Shown one piece after another: positions 59,229 to 64,000 of a DNA stretch of 64,000 bases. Source of the stretch: Bedellia somnulentella (taxonomy: Eukaryota; Arthropoda; Insecta; Lepidoptera; Bedelliidae); the NCBI GenBank assembly GCA_963576735.1, contig OY755177.1:1116001-1180000 (forward strand), written 5' to 3'. The notes under the pieces are model-generated. The model saw nothing but the letters and a program-made list of their open reading frames with translations, was not told the origin of the DNA and did no database searches. The translations under genes were made by a program, and so were the position numbers. Each line of letters opens with the position of its first letter. The stretch's first letter is position 1.

Positions 59229-61206
59229 TACATTTAAGTTTATCTACATTCCAGTACCCACAGTGTGAACACGCACAGTGTGTCCGCAGCCTCCCGTCGT
59301 TATGTCCTGCGGCACTCGATGTCCAGCCCACTGTCCACGGGGCCTCAATGTTTGGAAACTATCTATCTACAGACTTGAGCTTAATCTTATATTTATATTA
59401 ATATTATTTTAAAATAAAAAAAATTTTTTTTATAATTATAACCACTTCGTAAAATTGTTGACTTTATTATACCTTTGGATAAAAACTATTATTTAGTGTC
59501 ACTTTTGTGGGTTACTGTATGACCCATTGCGCAAATGTGTAGATGAAATTCAAGACAAGAACACCTTGATTTTTATTTTCCAGCCTAGCTTTTTTCCGCT
59601 GGGTGGTAAAACTCCAATTTTTAGACGTAAACCACAAATGTTCTTTCAAAAGTAATACGACATTAGATTTATCATGGTGGTGTTTTTTCATAATAATCTT
59701 GAATTTATACGTATTCTTTTAAATACCCATTCAAATTTTTACTTTTTTTTATAAAGCTTAAACAATGCGCAAAAAACCGGCCTGATACATTCCAAAACAA
59801 GCCGTGTTTACATAGAAGCGGATACACTGTGCTTACGTTCTCAACAGGTGTGGCCATATTGGCCGGTAACTCTTTTACCACCGGAACACTGTGCAACAAA
59901 CATACACTTTGCATCTACGCTCCTTATTACCACTGCATAAGATTCAATTTAGAACAAAACATTTCATATTGTCTCCACATACGTTTTACGATGGCTCGGT
60001 ACTTAGATTGACATAATTATGTTTGCACTTTCTGTATTCGATATTGATCTTTATGAGGTAAAGAATAGAAGTTAGTATTATGGCCAAGTTATATTGGTTT
60101 TTCTGTTAAATACACCTATCTTGTTAGGCGGATGCCGTTCAGCTGTCTGTTTCAAATATGCTGAAATGAAGATGTTGTGAAAATTATTTCTGTGTTTCCT
60201 TTTAAATACATTAACTTTGCTTTCCGTGTCTATTTGAGTGGTTGTGTATGGTTTCTCAAATATGGTTTTCGAGGTTAAAGTTAGGTAATTTTAAAAGTCT
60301 TTTACAATAATTATATTTATATGTGATGACGCTATTGATCTAAAACATCTATGAAGATTAACACTATAACTATTAGATATTATTGCATTATCGGCGAACA
60401 TTTTTAGGGCTCATGTCCAGCAGTGAGCGTCTATTGGCTGATGATGATGAGGACCAAAGAATATACTAATTGTACTTTTTGTGGGGCATACTGCATCCGG
60501 GTAATAAAACTTCAGACTAAAATTTATTTCAAGATAACGTAGCACGCATATATACATATTTATGAATTTATTTTCTATCAGCTATGATCCTAACCCACTT
60601 CGAAACATCTTTAGGCATATCCGTATGGTTTGTTTTAAAACCTTTTTGTATGGTATGTTTGTAAACGCAAACCCACAATGTGTTTGTATATTGCAACATG
60701 TTTTAACAAAAACTGATGAAAATATTGACTCAATGTGGTCACCAGAAAGCGGCTGGCTCATAACTAATTTTTATATTTACTCATAAATAAAAGATGTTAT
60801 TAAAGGAAAGAAAAATTTCGACACTGGCGGGGTTCGAGGTTCGTTATGAGGAATTCATGTCAAAAAACATTAAATTATAATTTTTATATTGTCTGTTTAA
60901 ATAAAGTGGCGTTGTAGACTGAGATAACATGCAGACTTTTTTGTCTAATTATTTTGAGAATCTTACCTTCTATACCAGATAGAGAGAATTTGGTCTAAAT
61001 ATGTCCTCCTTAAATATTGCTATCAACTAGGATACTTAAGGTATGAATGAAGAAAACGGCAGAAATGTATCGAAAGCTTTGTAAATGTTACAAAAATCCG
61101 ATATTCATATTATTTTTATTAAAAAATATAGGGAGCTCTATAATTTGAAATTACCATACATCTTTGTGATAATTAAACAAAATAAGAGTCAGATAGATAA
61201 AAAAGT
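59229..61206. other. Low-copy AT-rich DNA
   Basis: Contains the LINE tail at 60412 and a family C-like end piece at about 60785-60880 (array-type variant, ATAAAAGATGTTATTAAAGG). No gene. Confidence 0.5.
60412..60452 (+). mobile_element. LINE 3' tail, CAGCAGTG...TGATGATGATG type
   Basis: CAGCAGTGAGCGTCTATTGG followed by CTGATGATGATGA, a common lepidopteran LINE terminus. Confidence 0.6.
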
Positions 61207-61456
61207 ACATACATACATACATATACTCACGGCTATAAATCCCTAAAAGGGGTAGTCAGAGCTAAGGAATTAGAAATTCCTCAGCCACGTTTGGAAAGTT
61301 AGGTGGGGAAAAGATGGTAAAATAAAGGTTGTTGGTGATGGGTCTCCAACCGCATCGCCCAAAAATCCCTTAAAAGCCCCAATAACGTTAGTCGCCTCTT
61401 ACGTACACCCACCGGAAGAAATGGGTTAGTGCTATTCTAAGCCGACACAACACAGC
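61207..61456 (-). mobile_element. SINE-A1, full length
   Basis: TSD AAAAAGTA. Confidence 0.9.
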
Positions 61457-61574
61457 AAAAAAGTATTACTATGTATTTAAATTCGTCTGTACCTAATTAA
61501 ATAATTCTATACTTTACCTTTTATTTTATTTACATACTTATTATATCGTCCTTTTAGAGCTCTATTGGGGAAGC

Positions 61575-61620
61575 CTATGTTGCCAGCAGTGGACGTTTAT
61601 TTGCTGATGATGATGCTGCT
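61575..61620 (+). mobile_element. LINE 3' tail, same type
   Basis: CCAGCAGTGGACGTTTATTT followed by GCTGATGATGATG. Confidence 0.6.
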
Positions 61621-62548
61621 GTATCGTATATTTTTTAGTTTATTTAACTGTTCATTGTTTCAGTTTTTTACGTTGGTACAGTCGCCATAAGATATATCGG
61701 AGCGGCCGAGGTACTCAAATATTTCTGCGCAGCAATAAATTTCAATAAATTCTTAACGGTAAATAAAGTCAATAAGATCTGAACGTCCTATTCGCCACAA
61801 ATATATGGGCAGTGGGTTTTCAATCAAATCTGAACACACAACGAGACAAAAATATAGGTGAATTTTAGCGGTGTATGAAAATATTTTATTTCGATGTACA
61901 GCTAAAAGGGTGATGATAAAGCAAAAACAGGTTATACAAATAACGCAGCTCCAAGAAAACACTCATTCATAACATTTGAACCGCGAAATATTTGAATACC
62001 GGAGTCAAATTTACAACCTGATTCAAGTATTTCTGGAATTTGATAACGTTATACATCTCTTTTTTGAATAAAATGTGATGACTTGATTAGTATTCATGTT
62101 TTAAACTTATACAAATACATTGTGCAATAAAAGATTTGCGTTTTTTAATAGCCGCGTATTGTGACGTTTTTTTTTTCTATCTTTTTTAGTGATCGTAGCA
62201 AAAGTTATTAGTATTGTTTGATTAGTATAATAAAGATTAGTAACTCATTACTGTAAAAAAAAGAATAAGTATTATTTCCAAACACTTCTTTACAGTTACA
62301 AATGTATAAATGTCTTAATTAAATAAAAACAATTAGTACCATAATAATGATGTTTAAAATTAACTTAAGAATACATTTGATGGTCACATGATTTCTCATT
62401 TACGAAATATGAAAACATTAGCTTGGCCATCCACACAGAAAATGCTGCTAGTGTATTGGGCACATTATCTTACACCGAGGGCGATGTATTTCACGAAATT
62501 TTCTGTTTGTAATGTACATCCTTTGTTTTAATTTAATATTTAATTTTA
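61621..62548. other. Low-copy AT-rich DNA
   Basis: No gene seen. Confidence 0.55.
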
Positions 62549-62793
62549 CTGTGTAGTGTCGGCTTAGAATAACAGTATCCCATTTCTGCCGGTCGGTGTA
62601 CCTAAGAGGCGACTAACGGTATTGGGGCTTTTAAGGGATTATTGGGCGATGCGATTGGAGACCCATCACCAACAACCTTTATTTTTCCATCTTTTCCCCA
62701 ATCAACTTTCCAAAATTGGTTGAGGAATTTCTAGTTCCTTAGCTCTGGCTACCCCTTTCAGGGATTTATAGCCGTGAGTATATGTATGTATGT
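62549..62793 (+). mobile_element. SINE-A1, full length
   Basis: TSD approximately TTAATTTTACT. Confidence 0.88.
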
Positions 62794-63116
62794 ATATTAA
62801 TTTACTCTTTATACTGCCATTGTAAATATTTTGAAAACGTAAACTTATAAATAGTGAATTGAATTGAATAAGGTGCACAATGGTCCCCGCGAAAGAAACA
62901 CTCTTTGCAATTCCATGCATAATTCATAATGCCGCCGACAAAAGGTAATATTTACAATGTGAAATGATCCCAGGTTAATAGAAATGTTTGGAATGTTTGT
63001 GTTAGCCTTTTGGCTTTGATTTCTTTGTTAAATCAACACTGTGTGGGAAGTTGGGAGGAAGTTCGCGTATTTTTTTCGCATTTGAATGTGGAAATGATTT
63101 TGGTGTTTTATTTTTT
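62794..63116. other. Low-copy DNA
   Basis: About 62880-62960 is of higher complexity (CCATGCATAATTCATAATGC); nothing recognised. Confidence 0.5.
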
Positions 63117-63365
63117 ACATACATACATACATATACTCACGGCTATATTTCAGTAGAAGGGGTTACCAGAGCTAAGGAATTATAAATTCCTCAGCCACTT
63201 TTGGAAGTTGAGTGGGGAAAAGATGGTAAGAATAAAGGTTTTTGGTGATGGGTCTCCAACCGCATCGCCCAAAAATCCAATAAAAAGCCCCAATACCCTT
63301 AGTCGCCTCTTACGACACCCGTGGGTAGAAAGGGGTAGCGACATTCTAAGCCGGCACTACACGGC
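63117..63365 (-). mobile_element. SINE-A2, full length
   Basis: Near-identical to the copies at 6095 and 25168; TSD ATTTTTTA. Confidence 0.9.
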
Positions 63366-63531
63366 ATTTTTTTATGCACAATTATTAGGACTTGTGTAGC
63401 ATGTGAGTGTTGTACCAGGTGACTAAAGAATCTAATTGAATAGATTTGTAGGTGATAGAAAACCCATCCCCATCGAAGTCTGGTCTGACCAATCCTTTTA
63501 TATTGATTAAGCAATTCCATAAAAAACACAC

Positions 63532-63675
63532 TTACGCCCGATTTCTGAATTGAGTATTCCAGCCGAGAACGACTTAAGTATCGTTCTGTCGCATTGAAAT
63601 CTCAACAACTGAATGAGACAAAACGATACTTAAGTCGTTCTCAGCTTGAATACTGTATTCAGAAACCGGGCGTTA
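63532..63675. mobile_element. 138 bp palindromic MITE, PIF/Harbinger-like
   Basis: The left arm CGCCCGATTTCTGAATTGAG... and right arm ...CTGTATTCAGAAACCGGGCG are inverted over about 50 bp, including GAACGACTTAAGTATCGTT. TTA flanks both ends (63532-63534, 63673-63675), matching the TWA target duplication of PIF/Harbinger. Confidence 0.75.
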
Positions 63676-64000
63676 GTTACTTAGACTCATGGCTGTAATT
63701 TCCATAGGAGTTATCAAAAAGTTAAGAAAAAAATATTCCACAAACACATATAAGTAAGCATAACAAGATTTAAAAAAATATATTTAGTGGCGAGGAGCGA
63801 CTTGCTTGCCACGTGTATTTATCACTCTCTTTTGCCCTTTATCATGTCTTTTTATCCTCCAGGATCTTCGTTCGACAAAAGCAGTAAAAGTTGATGTTGT
63901 GCTATTCCTAAGTTCAACAAAGTTAAACCGTTAAATGACACAAGCAAATAGAAAAAAGATCTTAAAATCCAAAATTAAAAAAAATGTAGGGGAAAGTATG

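Noticed and set aside
6178..63399. Open frame beginning SGEKMV and running through DGSPTASPKNPIK, repeated at 6178, 25260, 55850 (minus) and 63208
   Set aside because: It is the antisense of SINE-A2. It stays open because the copies are young and similar; older subfamilies break it, so there is no sign of selection on the protein.
1..64000. CRISPR arrays, bacterial operons, LTR retrotransposons or integrated viruses
   Set aside because: No regular short repeats with spacers, no operon-like genes, and no gag/protease/integrase frames or long terminal repeats were seen.

Overview
The window looks like gene-poor, transposon-saturated nuclear DNA of a moth or butterfly (Lepidoptera). I found no host protein-coding gene that I can support. 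The only long reading frames belong to two decayed non-LTR retrotransposons (LINEs), at about 27.6-30.0 kb and 50.6-54.4 kb. The only convincing host genes are three identical tRNA-Val(AAC) genes on the + strand (7528, 9125, 32285). The lepidopteran assignment rests on the AT-rich base composition, the tRNA-derived SINEs, a Helitron-like element carrying a GTCT microsatellite, and LINE tails of the CAGCAGTG...TGATGATGATG type.

The dominant component is one SINE-like family, called SINE-A here: about 50 copies or pieces, full length about 245 bp, ending in a TATG repeat and usually flanked by target-site duplications (TSDs). Four subfamilies can be told apart (A1-A4). A second, tRNA-headed family, SINE-B (about 350 bp, TTATG tail), has about 10 copies. 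A third set of short remnants, family D, ends in a similar way. The 3' ends of A, B and D share one module: CTCTG-C-ACCCC, a short loop, GGG, GCGTGA, then a TATG-type repeat. This suggests that one LINE machinery mobilised all three.

Family C is stranger. It is a fold-back element with inverted ends, a tRNA-like sequence inside, and a one-sided 3' tail. It is flanked by 9-13 bp TSDs, as retroposons are, although it looks like an inverted-repeat DNA element. One insertion (19641-20546) is a tandem array with a 315 bp period carrying three tRNA-like copies, and a single TSD brackets the whole array.

Layout: 0-15 kb is SINE-A/B/C clusters, two tRNA-Val genes, two piggyBac-like MITEs (5.2 and 14.3 kb) and a Helitron-like element (9.6 kb). 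15-21 kb holds old SINE-A copies and most family C copies. 21-27 kb is mostly low-copy DNA. 27.6-30.4 kb is an internally deleted LINE with a family C copy beside it. 31-40 kb is dense SINE-A plus the third tRNA-Val. 40-48 kb is mostly low-copy DNA with SINE-B and two minimal palindromic family C copies. 48.5-55 kb is a nest: a SINE-A copy split by a 6.2 kb element with short terminal inverted repeats, which itself contains a nearly intact LINE. 55-64 kb is SINE-A/B, low-copy DNA and a small PIF/Harbinger-like palindrome (63.5 kb). All calls are by eye; coordinates of old repeats are good to about 10 bp.
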